57,277 nucleotides of DNA from an uncultured Ferrovum sp. (GCA_903863375.1 CAIPBT010000005.1:1-57277); one strand, 5' to 3'; positions 1 to 8,522 are shown, numbered from the stretch's first letter. Made by a program: numbers and translations. Notes: generated from the sequence alone by a model not told the origin.

Positions 1-727
1 CCAGGGCACTGGTCAGCGCCGTGAAGGCACTGGTCAGAATCAGATACACCACGGCACTGGTCAGAAATACCGGCACGGGCTGATAACTCTCGGCCTGCAC
101 GCGATACCCCACCATGGTGAGCTCCACCACGCTGATGGCATAGGCGAGCGAAGAGTCCTTCACGAGCGAAGCCAGGTTGTTGGCGAGCGCCGGCAGCGCC
201 ACGCGCAGGCTTTGCGGAAACACGATGTCAAGAAAGGTCTGCAGCGGCGTCAGGCCGAGCGCCTTCGCCGCCTCGACTTGACCGGGCGGCACCGCCAGGA
301 TGCCGGCCCGCACACATTCGGCGTTGTAGGCGCCGGCGTTCAGCGCCAGCGCGACCGCAGCGCAGGCAAAATCCGAGAGCTGCAGGCTGACCGGCAGCAC
401 CGTGGGCAACACCAGCCACACGAACAGGATCTGCAACAGCAAGGGCGTACCCCGCATCAGCCAGACGTAGAACGTGCTCAGCCAACGCACGGCACGCAGG
501 CCCGACAGCCGGCCAACGCCCGCCAGCACCCCCAGAACCAGTCCACCGCTGCCGGCCAGCAGGGTCAGCCACACCGTCACCCGGGTGCCTTCGGCAAACT
601 GCTGGGCCGCCGGACCGATCGGTGCCGGAGCCAGCGCCAGCGGCCAGGCCATGCCCCACAGGAACACCAGCAGGCTCAGCATCGCAGCCACCATGCGCCA
701 GGCCGGCGGAAGGGTAATCCGGTTCAT
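1..727 (-). CDS. Polar amino acid ABC transporter permease, 3' end outside window
   Basis: Inner-membrane permease of a HisM/GlnP-type amino acid importer. The frame opens with MNRITLPP at 727 and runs off the left edge without a stop, so the last part is missing. Several hydrophobic segments are visible. The cytoplasmic EAA loop is clear: an ECVRAGI stretch followed by QVEAAKALGL and an FPQ motif, which is the contact site for the ATPase. The gene starts 13 bases after the stop of the binding-protein gene, so the two are probably co-transcribed. No ATP-binding subunit is inside the window and it may lie to the left. The first 63 bases carry three copies of a 12-nt word (ggcactggtcag) at irregular spacing. 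The family call is firm; the exact substrate is unknown. Confidence 0.9.
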   Translation of the reverse strand, partial: MNRITLPPAWRMVAAMLSLLVFLWGMAWPLALAPAPIGPAAQQFAEGTRVTVWLTLLAGSGGLVLGVLAGVGRLSGLRAVRWLSTFYVWLMRGTPLLLQILFVWLVLPTVLPVSLQLSDFACAAVALALNAGAYNAECVRAGILAVPPGQVEAAKALGLTPLQTFLDIVFPQSLRVALPALANNLASLVKDSSLAYAISVVELTMVGYRVQAESYQPVPVFLTSAVVYLILTSAFTALTSAL

Positions 728-740
728 CAACAACCACTCC

Positions 741-1649
741 TCAGGGGTGACAGGCGATATCGCTCTGGAAGTATTTCTGCGAAAGACGGGCGTAGGTGCC
801 GTCCTTCATCACCTCGGCCAGCCCACGATTGAGTTGGGCGAGCAGCTCGGGATTGTCCTTGTGCAGGATCATCGACACCCGTTCCGTGAACAACGGCTCG
901 CCGATGTCGATGCCCGCTTCGGGATGCTTTTGCAGCGTGCTGCGAATCAGCAGGCGATCGGACACCCAGGCATCCACCTTGTGCCCCAGCAGCGCCGAAA
1001 ACACTTCCGGCTCGGACTTGTAGGTTTTGACCTCGCCTACTCCGGGAATTTTTTTGACTGCCTCGACATACGTCGAACCCAGCAGCACGCCGACCGACTT
1101 GCCGCGCAGGTTGGCCAGGGTCAGCGGTCCACCTTTCAGGCTGGCGAGCTGACCGCCGGTGCAGTAGTGCGGATTGGCAAAGTCCACCACCTTGGCACGC
1201 TCGGCAGTGTAGCCATGCGACGAGATCGCAAAATCGAAGCGGTCGCCGCGGATTGCTGCGAGCTGTGCGTCGAAGGGCAAGGGCTTCCATACCAGCTTGA
1301 CGCCAATTTTCTGGGTCAGGGCTTCTGCCAGCTCTACCTCAAAGCCGGTCAGCTTGGGCCCTTCGTAATAGTTGAAGGGGGCAAACGAGCCCTCGGTGGC
1401 CGCCGTGATCGTGCCGCTTTGCTGAATGGTTTTCCAGTCGCGCGCCTGTGCGGCGGGTGCCAGCAGCAGCATCAGTGCCAGCAAAGTCGCCGGGGCCCGA
1501 GACGGCACCGCCACCGAAGACGATGTCTCCACCGAAGATGGTGCCCGAGCCGAAGACGGTGCCCCTGCCGAAGACAGCGCCGGTGCCAAATACCCTGCCC
1601 GTGCTCGTGCCATCGCCCGGAATGGCCCACCAAAACCCTTGAACATCAT
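741..1649 (-). CDS. Periplasmic amino acid ABC transporter substrate-binding protein
   Basis: Family-3 periplasmic solute-binding protein (302 aa) that would deliver an amino acid to the adjacent permease. The mature part begins near residue 70 (RDWKTIQQSG) and has the expected F-A-P-F-N-Y-Y-E ligand segment, a DFAISSHGYTAERA segment and the GKSVGVLLGSTY hinge. The start at 1649 is preceded by GGAG at 7-nt spacing and overlaps the dinB stop by 4 nt (ATGA), so translation is probably coupled. The N-terminus is odd: about 50 residues precede the signal-peptide hydrophobic core (ATLLALMLLLAPAAQA), and most of them are hexapeptide repeats encoded by 18-nt units. Typical family members start directly with the signal peptide. 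An internal start closer to the signal cannot be excluded. Confidence 0.9.
   Translation of the reverse strand: MMFKGFGGPFRAMARARAGYLAPALSSAGAPSSARAPSSVETSSSVAVPSRAPATLLALMLLLAPAAQARDWKTIQQSGTITAATEGSFAPFNYYEGPKLTGFEVELAEALTQKIGVKLVWKPLPFDAQLAAIRGDRFDFAISSHGYTAERAKVVDFANPHYCTGGQLASLKGGPLTLANLRGKSVGVLLGSTYVEAVKKIPGVGEVKTYKSEPEVFSALLGHKVDAWVSDRLLIRSTLQKHPEAGIDIGEPLFTERVSMILHKDNPELLAQLNRGLAEVMKDGTYARLSQKYFQSDIACHP
1498..1605 (-). repeat. Six degenerate 18-nt tandem units in the binding-protein gene
   Basis: Units begin at 1498, 1516, 1534, 1552, 1570 and 1588. The middle four share the core gaag-A-y-rgyg (plus strand). They translate on the minus strand as Ser/Ala/Pro-rich hexapeptides (LSSAGA, PSSARA, PSSVET, SSSVAV, PSRAPA) just before the signal-peptide hydrophobic core. 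Copies are diverged but exactly in phase. Confidence 0.8.
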
Positions 1650-2779
1650 GCAAGAACTCCTTGAACGGATCCGGGCGCACGGCCCGGGGAAAGATTGCTG
1701 GCGCGCACGCCCAGCAGGCGCAGGCGCTGGTGAAAGGTGACCCGGCGCAGGCAGCTGCGGGCAGCCGCCAGGAGGTCGGCCGGGCTGGACAGGGCCCGGG
1801 CTGGCGTACGATCCCGGGTGACCACCTGGAAATCGGCAAAACGCACCTTGACGCCAATCGTGCCGGCCTGCACCTGCTTGCGTTCCAGATCGGCTGCCAG
1901 CTGTTCGCACAGTCGGGTCAGCACGTCCGTCAGGGCGGCGCGGTCGCGGTGCACGTCCAGGTCGCGTTCAAACGTGGTTTCGCGGCTGATCGAGCGCGGT
2001 TCACTGTGCGTCACCACCGGCCGGTCGTCGCGCCCGTGGGCTGCCTCGTGCAGCCATTGGGCATAGGACAGGCCGAACTGTTCCTGCAGCCGTTCGGGCG
2101 GCGTGGCGGCGAGCGCGCCGATGGTGTGCACGCCGATGGCCTGCAGGCGCTGCTCGGCCTTGGGGCCAACCCCATGCAGCTTGCGCACCGGCAGCGGCCA
2201 GATGCGCACCGGCACGTCCGCCATCCCGAGCACGGTCAACCCGTCTGGCTTGTCCAGATCCGACGCGATCTTCGATAACAGTTTGTTGGGACTGATGCCG
2301 ATCGAGCAACGCAGCCCGGTGGCTTGCTGCACGGCATCCTTCAGGGTTTGCGCGAGGCGTACGGTATCGGTTTCAGGCACCGCCGTCAGATCGAGATAGA
2401 CCTCGTCAATGCTGCGGTCTTCCATCGCCGGCGCGATCGCCACCAGGGCCGCCTTGAAAGCGCGTGACTGCTGGCGGTACTGCTCGAAGTCAGCCGGCAG
2501 CAGCACGGCGTCGGGTGCCAGCCGGGCAGCCTTCATCAGGCCCATGGCCGAGTGCACGCCCAGCGCCCGCGCTTCGTAACTGGCGGTGGTGGCCACGCCC
2601 CGGCCAACGTAGTCGCGCAAGCGCGGCCAGTCGGCGGAACCGGCCCCGGGCGCTGACGCCCGGCGGCCACCTACCACCAGCGGCACGCCGCGCAACTGGG
2701 GATAGCGCAGCAGTTCGACCGAGGCGTAGAAGGCATCCATGTCGAGATGGGCGATACGGCGCTCAGGGCAGGCTGGCAA
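1646..2779 (-). CDS. dinB: DNA polymerase IV (Y-family translesion polymerase)
   Basis: Error-prone Y-family polymerase that extends past damaged template. Visible motifs are the first catalytic Asp region HLDMDAFYASVE (residues 11-22), the second acidic motif SIDEVYLDL, the CSIGISPNKLLSKIASDLDKP block and the HhH-like LHGVGPKAEQRL segment. The only start that keeps the catalytic HLDMD motif is TTG at 2779; the first ATG at 2740 would cut into it. There is an insertion after LVVGG (an Ala/Gly/Ser-rich stretch plus WPRLRDYVGRG). The C-terminus (SPGRAPGSVQGVLA) shows no obvious beta-clamp peptide. The gene overlaps the preceding ridA by 17 nt and the following binding-protein gene by 4 nt, so it sits in the middle of an amino-acid uptake operon. 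No LexA box was recognised. Confidence 0.93.
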   Translation of the reverse strand: MPACPERRIAHLDMDAFYASVELLRYPQLRGVPLVVGGRRASAPGAGSADWPRLRDYVGRGVATTASYEARALGVHSAMGLMKAARLAPDAVLLPADFEQYRQQSRAFKAALVAIAPAMEDRSIDEVYLDLTAVPETDTVRLAQTLKDAVQQATGLRCSIGISPNKLLSKIASDLDKPDGLTVLGMADVPVRIWPLPVRKLHGVGPKAEQRLQAIGVHTIGALAATPPERLQEQFGLSYAQWLHEAAHGRDDRPVVTHSEPRSISRETTFERDLDVHRDRAALTDVLTRLCEQLAADLERKQVQAGTIGVKVRFADFQVVTRDRTPARALSSPADLLAAARSCLRRVTFHQRLRLLGVRASNLSPGRAPGSVQGVLA

Positions 2780-3347
2780 TGCACTCCACCTCGACCTTCG
2801 CCCCCAGGGCCAGCCCAGTCACGCCCACCGCACTGCGCGCCGGAAAGTGCAATGGCTTGAAGTAGGTCTTGTAGACGTCGTTGAAGGCGGCCAGGTCCTT
2901 GATGTCGGCCAGGAAGATCGTGCACTTGAACAGGTCGTCCACCGTGGCGTGGCGCTCGGCCAGCGTGCTCTTGATGTTTTCCATCGCCTGCTTGGCCTCG
3001 GCGCTGATGCCGCCCTCGGCGAGTTTTCCGGTGGCAGGATCTGTGCCCAGCTTGCCGGACAGATACAGCACCCGATCGACTTGCACGGCGTCGGAAATCG
3101 GATAGGTGGACGCCTTGTTGGCCGTGAAATAGTCGGCGGCACACGCCAGTGCTGGCAGCAGCGACGCGCCGAAGATCAGGGCTGCCCCTGCCGCGCGCGG
3201 CAGGGCGGCAAGAGCACCCTTCGCGACCAGAGCAACTTTGTCGAACATAGCACCCTTGTCGAACATAGCACCCTTGGCGGCCAGGGCACCCCGGGGGGCG
3301 AGGCTGACCTGGGCGCAGAAACCAGACAGCGAAAGGAAATTATTCAT
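2763..3347 (-). CDS. Exported RidA/YjgF-family imine deaminase
   Basis: RidA-family protein (194 aa) with an N-terminal export signal. RidA enzymes hydrolyse reactive enamines/imines to keto acids and ammonia. The mature domain starts near ADYFTANKASTYPISDAV. It keeps the Arg of the ARS motif that corresponds to the catalytic Arg of E. coli RidA, and the VEVE segment near the end. The hydrophobic stretch GAALIFGASLLPALACA looks like a Sec signal, so the enzyme should be periplasmic, unlike ordinary RidA. The start at 3347 has GAGGA upstream. Between start and signal core lie five hexapeptide repeats (GAMFDK type) from 18-nt units. It is the first gene of the operon with dinB and the ABC genes. 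Its 3' end overlaps dinB by 17 nt. Confidence 0.88.
   Translation of the reverse strand: MNNFLSLSGFCAQVSLAPRGALAAKGAMFDKGAMFDKVALVAKGALAALPRAAGAALIFGASLLPALACAADYFTANKASTYPISDAVQVDRVLYLSGKLGTDPATGKLAEGGISAEAKQAMENIKSTLAERHATVDDLFKCTIFLADIKDLAAFNDVYKTYFKPLHFPARSAVGVTGLALGAKVEVECIASLP
3202..3291 (-). repeat. Five 18-nt tandem units in the exported ridA gene
   Basis: Units start at 3202, 3220, 3238, 3256 and 3274. The two central units are identical (ttgtcgaacatagcaccc) and the outer ones are diverged. They encode hexapeptides of GAMFDK/VALVAK/GALAAL type immediately upstream of the signal-peptide core. The period and placement match those in the neighbouring binding-protein gene, but the unit sequence differs. 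Confidence 0.85.
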
Positions 3348-3378
3348 GGGGCATTCCTCACAGAAAAGGTAAATCGGT

Positions 3379-3939
3379 ATGCTGCAGTGTATGAACCAAC
3401 TGCGTCCTGCCCGCCCCGAGGATATCACCGCCCTGTCGGCATTGATCCGCCGCTCCGGGTTGGGCCTCAGTGTCCCGTTCTATTCCGCCGAGCAGGCGGC
3501 TGCCATGACGGAATACGTGTTTGGTGTCGATTCGCAACTGGTGGAAGACCAGACCTACTTCGTCATCGAGTGCGCGGGACTGGCCCGCGCCTGTGGCGGC
3601 TGGAGCCGTCGCCGCACCCTGTTCGGCGGCGACCAGACCAAATCCGGTCCCGACCCCTGGCTGGTGCCCGGCGAGGAGCCCGCCCGCATCCGGGCCTTTT
3701 TTGTCGAGCCAGGTCACGCCCGCCAGGGATTGGGCCGCCAGCTGATGGCAGCCAGCCTGCACGCTGCGCGGGCAGCCGGCTTCACCGCCATGGAGCTGGC
3801 GGCAACCCTGCCCGGCGTACCCCTCTACAAAGCAGGCGGCTTTCAGGCGGTGGAACATTTCGCCATCACCCTGCCGGCACCGGCGCCGCACACCGGGACC
3901 CTGTCGGTACCCCTGGTCCGCATGCACCGGCACCTGTGA
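3379..3939 (+). CDS. GNAT-family N-acetyltransferase
   Basis: A 186-residue GCN5-related acetyltransferase that would transfer an acetyl group from acetyl-CoA to an unidentified small molecule or amine. The N-terminus has the usual RPARPEDITAL helix entry. The acetyl-CoA motif A is clear as IRAFFVEPGHARQGLGRQLM, with the R-Q-G-L-G-R pyrophosphate loop. Motif B follows at LYKAGGFQAVEHF. It could start at 3379 or at a second ATG five codons later (MNQLRPA); the first is kept because AAGG lies about 9 nt upstream. It is divergent from the exported ridA with only 31 nt between the two starts, so promoters must overlap the coding ends. The substrate cannot be told from sequence. Confidence 0.88.
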   Translation: MLQCMNQLRPARPEDITALSALIRRSGLGLSVPFYSAEQAAAMTEYVFGVDSQLVEDQTYFVIECAGLARACGGWSRRRTLFGGDQTKSGPDPWLVPGEEPARIRAFFVEPGHARQGLGRQLMAASLHAARAAGFTAMELAATLPGVPLYKAGGFQAVEHFAITLPAPAPHTGTLSVPLVRMHRHL

Positions 3940-3955
3940 CGGCCGGCGGCTTCAA

Positions 3956-6469
3956 TCAGAACTGGTAGCTGGCACGGGCGTAGTAGTAACCACCGTTGAT
4001 GCCGTATGGCGAAAACAGCGGGTACTGATTGACGTTCTGGCTGCCGTTGCCATTGGCAATGTTCGAGGCCAGGTAGGCACTGTTGTATTTGGTCGGGTAG
4101 TGGTTGAACAGGTTGTTCGCGCCCACCGCCACCAGCCAGCTTTTGCTGAGTTGGTCGGCAATCTCCAGATCGGTCAGGAAAGCGCGTTCGACGGTGGTCT
4201 GGAAATAGCTCACCCCGTCGGCCGTGTTGTATTCCGAAGCTGGCCCGTAGATGTTCTCGTGCAGGTTGATGGTGTAGGTGCCGGCATGCAGCACCCCGCC
4301 CAGGTTCAGCCGGTACTTGGGCGAAGAGGTTTCCAGATCGGAAATGGCAGTCTTGTCGAGCAGGGCCTGGGTCAGCTGGGCCGGCTGCTGGTTGATCTTG
4401 GTCACCTTCACCTTGTTGAGGTTGAGCGAGGCCGACCAGTCGACGGTGCCGATGTCCTGGTACTTGCTCGCCATGGTGAACAGGGCGTCCAGACCCTGGT
4501 TACGGGTGTTGGCGGCATTGGTGAAGATGTTGATGCCGCTCTGGCAGATGCCCCCTGGCAGCGTGTTGCCGTTCGCCGTGATGGCGGCGTTGACGGCGGC
4601 CGACTGCACGAAGGTGGTACAGGGATTGGTCGAGGTGCCGGGGACCACATTCGTGCCGTACACCTGACCGCTGCCCACCACCCGGTCATGAATCTCGATC
4701 TGGTAGATGTCGAGGGTCAGGTTCATGTTGTCGGCGGGCTTGATCACCGCACCGAAGCTGAAACTGTTCGAGGTCTCGGGCTTCAGACCGTTCACGCCAA
4801 CCAGCCGAGCCCCGGCCGAGTTGGGGGGCAGCTGCACGAACGCGCTGTTCGGCGCGACGTTGGTGGCCGAGTAGAACTCTTCTGCCAAGGTCGGGGCACG
4901 GAAGCCACTCGCCGCCGTGCCGCGCAGGGCGAAGGACGGAGTGAAGTCGTAGCGCAGGGTGGCCTTGTCCACCGTGGTGCTGCCGAAGTCGCTGAACTTT
5001 TCATAGCGCGCCGCCAGGTCTACCTTCAGCTTGTCGATCGGGCTCAAGGCCACGTCGATGTAGGCCGCTTCGTTGTCGCGCTTGTGTTTGCCGGCATCCG
5101 TGCTGGAGAAGCCCGGGTAGGCGGCTGCGCCGCCCTTGTACGTGGATGCCGCGTCGCCAGCCCCAATCGCGTAGGCCTCTGCGCGCTGCTCCAGGCCCAT
5201 GGCCAGGTTCAGCGGGGCCTTCAGGCCGACGTTGAACTCGCGGCTGACGTCGATGTTGTTGGTCCATTGCGTGGCGGTGAATTCGCCGACATGGAAGGTG
5301 TTCGGGCTGAAGCCGAAATCGTTCACCAGATCGGGGTTGGCCCCGCCGACGTTGCCAATACCGTTGTCGTCCTGGCCAAAGGTGCTGCTGGCGTCAAAAT
5401 TCCAGGCGCCGAAACGGTCCTTGTAGCCCACCGTGAGCGCGTAGTCGGTCTCGCCAATGGTTTCCATCGGCGAGAATCCGGCCGGATACACCGTCGGCAG
5501 CTTGCTTGGCAGGCGGTAGTTCTCGAAAGCCTGCGCGGCCTTGTGGCCGAACGTGCCGAACAGGTAGAGCTCGGCATCTTCCGTGAAGTCGTACCCGGCA
5601 TTGACCGCCAGCAGGGTGGTCTTCGAGTTGGCATCGCCGGAAATGTGATTCAGATAGGGATAGCCGGGAACATTCGGAATGCTCACCGGCCCGGTGTTGT
5701 TGGCCGGGTCCAGCAGGCGTGGGTCGATCGCACCGCGGTCGCTGTGGCCATGGGTCTTGGTTTCCAGCGTCAGGTTGACGAAGCTGTTGTCGATTGGCTT
5801 GAAGCCGACGTTGGCCGAGCCATCGATCGAGGCTCCGCCCCCGTCGAAGTAGCCGCCGCCATTGGCAGTGATGGTGCCGCCCTTCGCCGACGACTTCAGG
5901 ATGATGTTGATCACGCCGGCGATCGCGTCCGTGCCGTACTGGGCCGCCGCGCCGTCTTGCAGGACTTCGATGTGGTCGATCGCACCGATCGGAATGAAAT
6001 TCAGGTCAGCCGCCGCCGACCCCTGAAAGGGCCCCTGATCGACCGCCAGGTTGGCGGTGCCGTGACGGCGCTTGCCGTTGATCAGCACCAGGGTGTCGTT
6101 GGCGCTCAGGCCACGTAACTTGGCTGAGGTGGTCAGGCCGGCCGTGTCGAAGCCGAAGGCCTGAACCACAAAGGATGGCAGGTTCTGGCCGAGGGCCTGG
6201 ATCAGGTCGGGCTGGGCCGAGTGTTCGAGCATGTCGGCACCCAGCACCTGGATCGGGGCCGGGCTGTCTTCGGCACGCAGGCCACGCTCGCGTGTGCCGG
6301 TGACGATCACAGCGGACAGGCTGGCGGGCGCGTCGGCCGCCGCAACCTTGACGGCTGCTGGCTCGGCAACCGGGCTGACGTCGGCTGCCTGGGCGTGTTG
6401 CGCAAAGACGGCGCCCGCCGACAACAGGATCGTCAGGGCGCAGGAAGACGTGCGAAGAGAAGCATTCAT
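3956..6469 (-). CDS. TonB-dependent outer-membrane receptor
   Basis: Outer-membrane beta-barrel (837 aa) that imports a ligand using TonB-ExbBD energy. Residues 1-29 form a Sec signal (cleavage near QAA-D), a TonB-box-like SAVIVTG follows at about 52, and the plug domain contains LRGLSANDTLVLINGKR and the IEVLQDGAAAQYGTDAIAGVINI block. The barrel ends in aromatic Phe (RASYQF), as needed for BAM-dependent insertion. The start at 6469 has GAGGAAACCT upstream; an earlier in-frame Met adds only a non-signal extension. The gene is convergent with the GNAT gene, 16 nt apart. The ligand is unknown. No adjacent TonB/ExbBD genes and no clear Fur box were seen. A LacI-family-like operator at 6701-6714 lies about 230 nt upstream. 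Confidence 0.92.
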   Translation of the reverse strand: MNASLRTSSCALTILLSAGAVFAQHAQAADVSPVAEPAAVKVAAADAPASLSAVIVTGTRERGLRAEDSPAPIQVLGADMLEHSAQPDLIQALGQNLPSFVVQAFGFDTAGLTTSAKLRGLSANDTLVLINGKRRHGTANLAVDQGPFQGSAAADLNFIPIGAIDHIEVLQDGAAAQYGTDAIAGVINIILKSSAKGGTITANGGGYFDGGGASIDGSANVGFKPIDNSFVNLTLETKTHGHSDRGAIDPRLLDPANNTGPVSIPNVPGYPYLNHISGDANSKTTLLAVNAGYDFTEDAELYLFGTFGHKAAQAFENYRLPSKLPTVYPAGFSPMETIGETDYALTVGYKDRFGAWNFDASSTFGQDDNGIGNVGGANPDLVNDFGFSPNTFHVGEFTATQWTNNIDVSREFNVGLKAPLNLAMGLEQRAEAYAIGAGDAASTYKGGAAAYPGFSSTDAGKHKRDNEAAYIDVALSPIDKLKVDLAARYEKFSDFGSTTVDKATLRYDFTPSFALRGTAASGFRAPTLAEEFYSATNVAPNSAFVQLPPNSAGARLVGVNGLKPETSNSFSFGAVIKPADNMNLTLDIYQIEIHDRVVGSGQVYGTNVVPGTSTNPCTTFVQSAAVNAAITANGNTLPGGICQSGINIFTNAANTRNQGLDALFTMASKYQDIGTVDWSASLNLNKVKVTKINQQPAQLTQALLDKTAISDLETSSPKYRLNLGGVLHAGTYTINLHENIYGPASEYNTADGVSYFQTTVERAFLTDLEIADQLSKSWLVAVGANNLFNHYPTKYNSAYLASNIANGNGSQNVNQYPLFSPYGINGGYYYARASYQF

Positions 6470-6869
6470 AGGTTTCCTCGGTAGGGATGGGGGGACGCCC
6501 GTCGTGGCCGCAGGCTGTGCGACCGTCAATCACGGTCTTAGCTCGTCCGTAGCAAAGGTAGTGCCATCGTTCCACTCCGCATCGGCATGGGCGGGGTCTC
6601 AGGGGTGGGCGCGGCTGCGCAGGCCAGTCCTCATCAGGCATCTGTCATGTTTTGGTCATCTGCCGGCGGACGTGGCACCACAAGCGCCTTGCAAATCTGT
6701 TGAAAGCGATTGCATTGCAATGGGGCGCTGTGTTTCGCTCATGCACCGAAATGGGCGCTATCCTTACGCGCTCCTGCAGCCAGCGGGCTGTCACGACGGT
6801 GTTGACCGTCCCTGCAACAGGTGGCATCAATCCTGCTGTGCTGTGCCCCGTGATTTTCAGGAGCCCACC
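6470..6869. other. 400-nt intergenic region between divergent genes
   Basis: Divergent control region between the TonB receptor and the flavoprotein/cytochrome c operon. Besides the operator-like palindrome at 6701-6714 and an overlapping inverted repeat ATTGCA-T-TGCAAT at 6709-6721, no small gene, RNA or clear sigma-70 promoter could be supported. A weak ribosome-binding sequence (CAGGAG) just before 6870 belongs to the flavoprotein gene. Confidence 0.6.
6701..6714. promoter_or_regulatory. LacI/GalR-family operator-like palindrome
   Basis: TGAAAGCGATTGCA fits the LacI/GalR consensus TGNAANCGNTTNCA at every fixed position. A second dyad, ATTGCA-T-TGCAAT, overlaps its right half (6709-6721). 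It lies 155 nt upstream of the flavoprotein start and about 230 nt upstream of the TonB receptor start. No LacI-family regulator gene is in the window, so the assignment is inference from the motif only. Confidence 0.4.
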
Positions 6870-8522
6870 GTGCCCAACGACTTCGATTTGTCTGCCCCCT
6901 CCCACCCTGGCGCAGGCCCGGCTGGGGTCAGCCGGCGTCAGCTGCTTTCCCTGATCGGCCGCGCCGCAGGCGGCAGCGCGATGTACAGCGCCATGTCCAC
7001 CCTGGGGCTGGCCCAGGAATCTCCCTATCGCGGCGCCAGACCGCTGACCGGCGGGCGGCGCGATCAGACCATCCTGGTGCTGGGGGCGGGCATGGCGGGA
7101 CTGGTGGCCGCCTACGAACTGCGCAATGCCGGCTATACCGTCAAGGTGCTGGACTACAACCAGCGCGCTGGCGGGCGCTCGTGGACCCTGCGCGGCGGCG
7201 ATGTGTTCACTGAACTGGGCGGCGAGCGCCAGGAATGCCGCTTCGAGCATGGCCTGTACTTGAATCCTGGTCCCTGGCGCCTGCCGCATCACCACCACGC
7301 CATGCTCGACTATGCGCACCGCCTGAAGGTGCCGCTCGAGCCCTTCATGATGGTGAATTACAACAGCTACCTGCATTCGTCCAAGGCTTTCGGCGGCAAG
7401 CCGCAACGCGTCAAGCGGATTCAGGCCGACTTCCACGGCCACGTGGCCGAATTGCTCGGCAAGGTGACGGCCCAGCACCAGCTCGATGCTGCAGTCACCC
7501 GCGAGGACCAGGAAAAGCTGCTCGAGGCCCTGCGCGACTGGGGCGCCCTGGACGAGCAGCACCGGTATGCCCGCAACCTGACCTCGGCGGTCCGCCGGGG
7601 CTACGACATCGCCCCCGGCGGGGGCCTGATGCCCTTGCCGCAACCCTCCGAACCGATCGCGCTGAACGAGATTCTCGACTCTGGCCTGTGGAAATATCTC
7701 AGCGCCGGTGCTGACTACGATTTCCAGCAGGCCATTTTTCAGCCGGTGGGCGGCATGGATGCCATTGCCATGGCGCTGTATCGCGAGGTGAAGGATCTGG
7801 TGCAGCTGAATGCCAAGGTGACCGCCATCCATCAGGATGCCGCTGGTGTCACGGTGCGCTATGTTCCAAGCCATGGCAGCGGACCCGCCCACACGGTACG
7901 CGCCGACTGGTGCGTCTGCACGATTCCCCTGTCGGTGCTGAGCCAGCTGGAACTGACTGTGCAACCAGCCCTGCGCGAAGCGATCGAGGCGGTGCCTTAT
8001 GCCGCATCCGTCAAGATCGGCCTGCAATTCAAGCGCCGCTTCTGGGAGCAGGATGAACAGATTTACGGCGGGATCAGCTTCACCGACCTGCCGATCCAGA
8101 TGGTGTCCTACCCATCAACCAACTACGGCCACGCGGGCAAGGGCGTGCTGCTGGGAGGCTATCTGTTCGGTCCGCATGCCTACGAATTCACGGCGATGCC
8201 GCCGGCCGAGCGCGTGCGCCGCGCGGTCGAGTACGGCACCCAGATCCACGCACAGTATCCGCAGGAATTCGAGCATGGTGTGGCGGTTGGCTGGCATCGT
8301 GTACCCTGGATCTTGGGCTGTTATGGTCAGTGGACCGACGACATGCGTGCCAAGCATTACCAGACGCTGTGCACCCAGGATGGCCGACTCGTGCTGGCGG
8401 GCGAGCATGCGTCGATGATTCCGGCCTGGCAGGAGGGGGCCGTGCTGTCGTCCCTGGATGCGATCCAGCGCCTGCACGCCCAAATCCTTGCTACCCACCC
8501 CCTGCACAAGGCTTCCGTATGA
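6870..8522 (+). CDS. Tat-exported flavin amine oxidase, L-amino-acid-oxidase-like
   Basis: FAD-dependent amine/amino-acid oxidase (550 aa). A twin-Arg signal is seen at residues 21-26 (SRRQLL) followed by a weakly hydrophobic stretch, so it is probably exported folded. The Rossmann motif GAGMAG is at 72-77, the ribose-binding Asp is at 95 and the GGRSWT motif at 101. NPGPWRLP followed by four His resembles the substrate entry region of L-amino acid oxidases. The C-terminal FAD segment is LAGEHASMIPAWQEGAVLS. Expected product: an imino acid that hydrolyses to keto acid and ammonia. The start is GTG at 6870 with CAGGAG upstream. It overlaps the cytochrome c gene by 4 nt, which suggests electrons go to cytochrome c rather than only to oxygen. 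The exact substrate is unknown. Confidence 0.88.
   Translation: MPNDFDLSAPSHPGAGPAGVSRRQLLSLIGRAAGGSAMYSAMSTLGLAQESPYRGARPLTGGRRDQTILVLGAGMAGLVAAYELRNAGYTVKVLDYNQRAGGRSWTLRGGDVFTELGGERQECRFEHGLYLNPGPWRLPHHHHAMLDYAHRLKVPLEPFMMVNYNSYLHSSKAFGGKPQRVKRIQADFHGHVAELLGKVTAQHQLDAAVTREDQEKLLEALRDWGALDEQHRYARNLTSAVRRGYDIAPGGGLMPLPQPSEPIALNEILDSGLWKYLSAGADYDFQQAIFQPVGGMDAIAMALYREVKDLVQLNAKVTAIHQDAAGVTVRYVPSHGSGPAHTVRADWCVCTIPLSVLSQLELTVQPALREAIEAVPYAASVKIGLQFKRRFWEQDEQIYGGISFTDLPIQMVSYPSTNYGHAGKGVLLGGYLFGPHAYEFTAMPPAERVRRAVEYGTQIHAQYPQEFEHGVAVGWHRVPWILGCYGQWTDDMRAKHYQTLCTQDGRLVLAGEHASMIPAWQEGAVLSSLDAIQRLHAQILATHPLHKASV

Noticed and set aside
4100-6118. A 672-codon open frame on the plus strand inside the first TonB receptor gene
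   Set aside because: It is antisense to a clear receptor, lacks any known domain and results from GC-rich codon use with few stops in the opposite frame.
6645-8027. A 460-codon minus-strand frame opposite the flavoprotein
   Set aside because: No domain or ribosome-binding site; mirror of a strongly supported gene.
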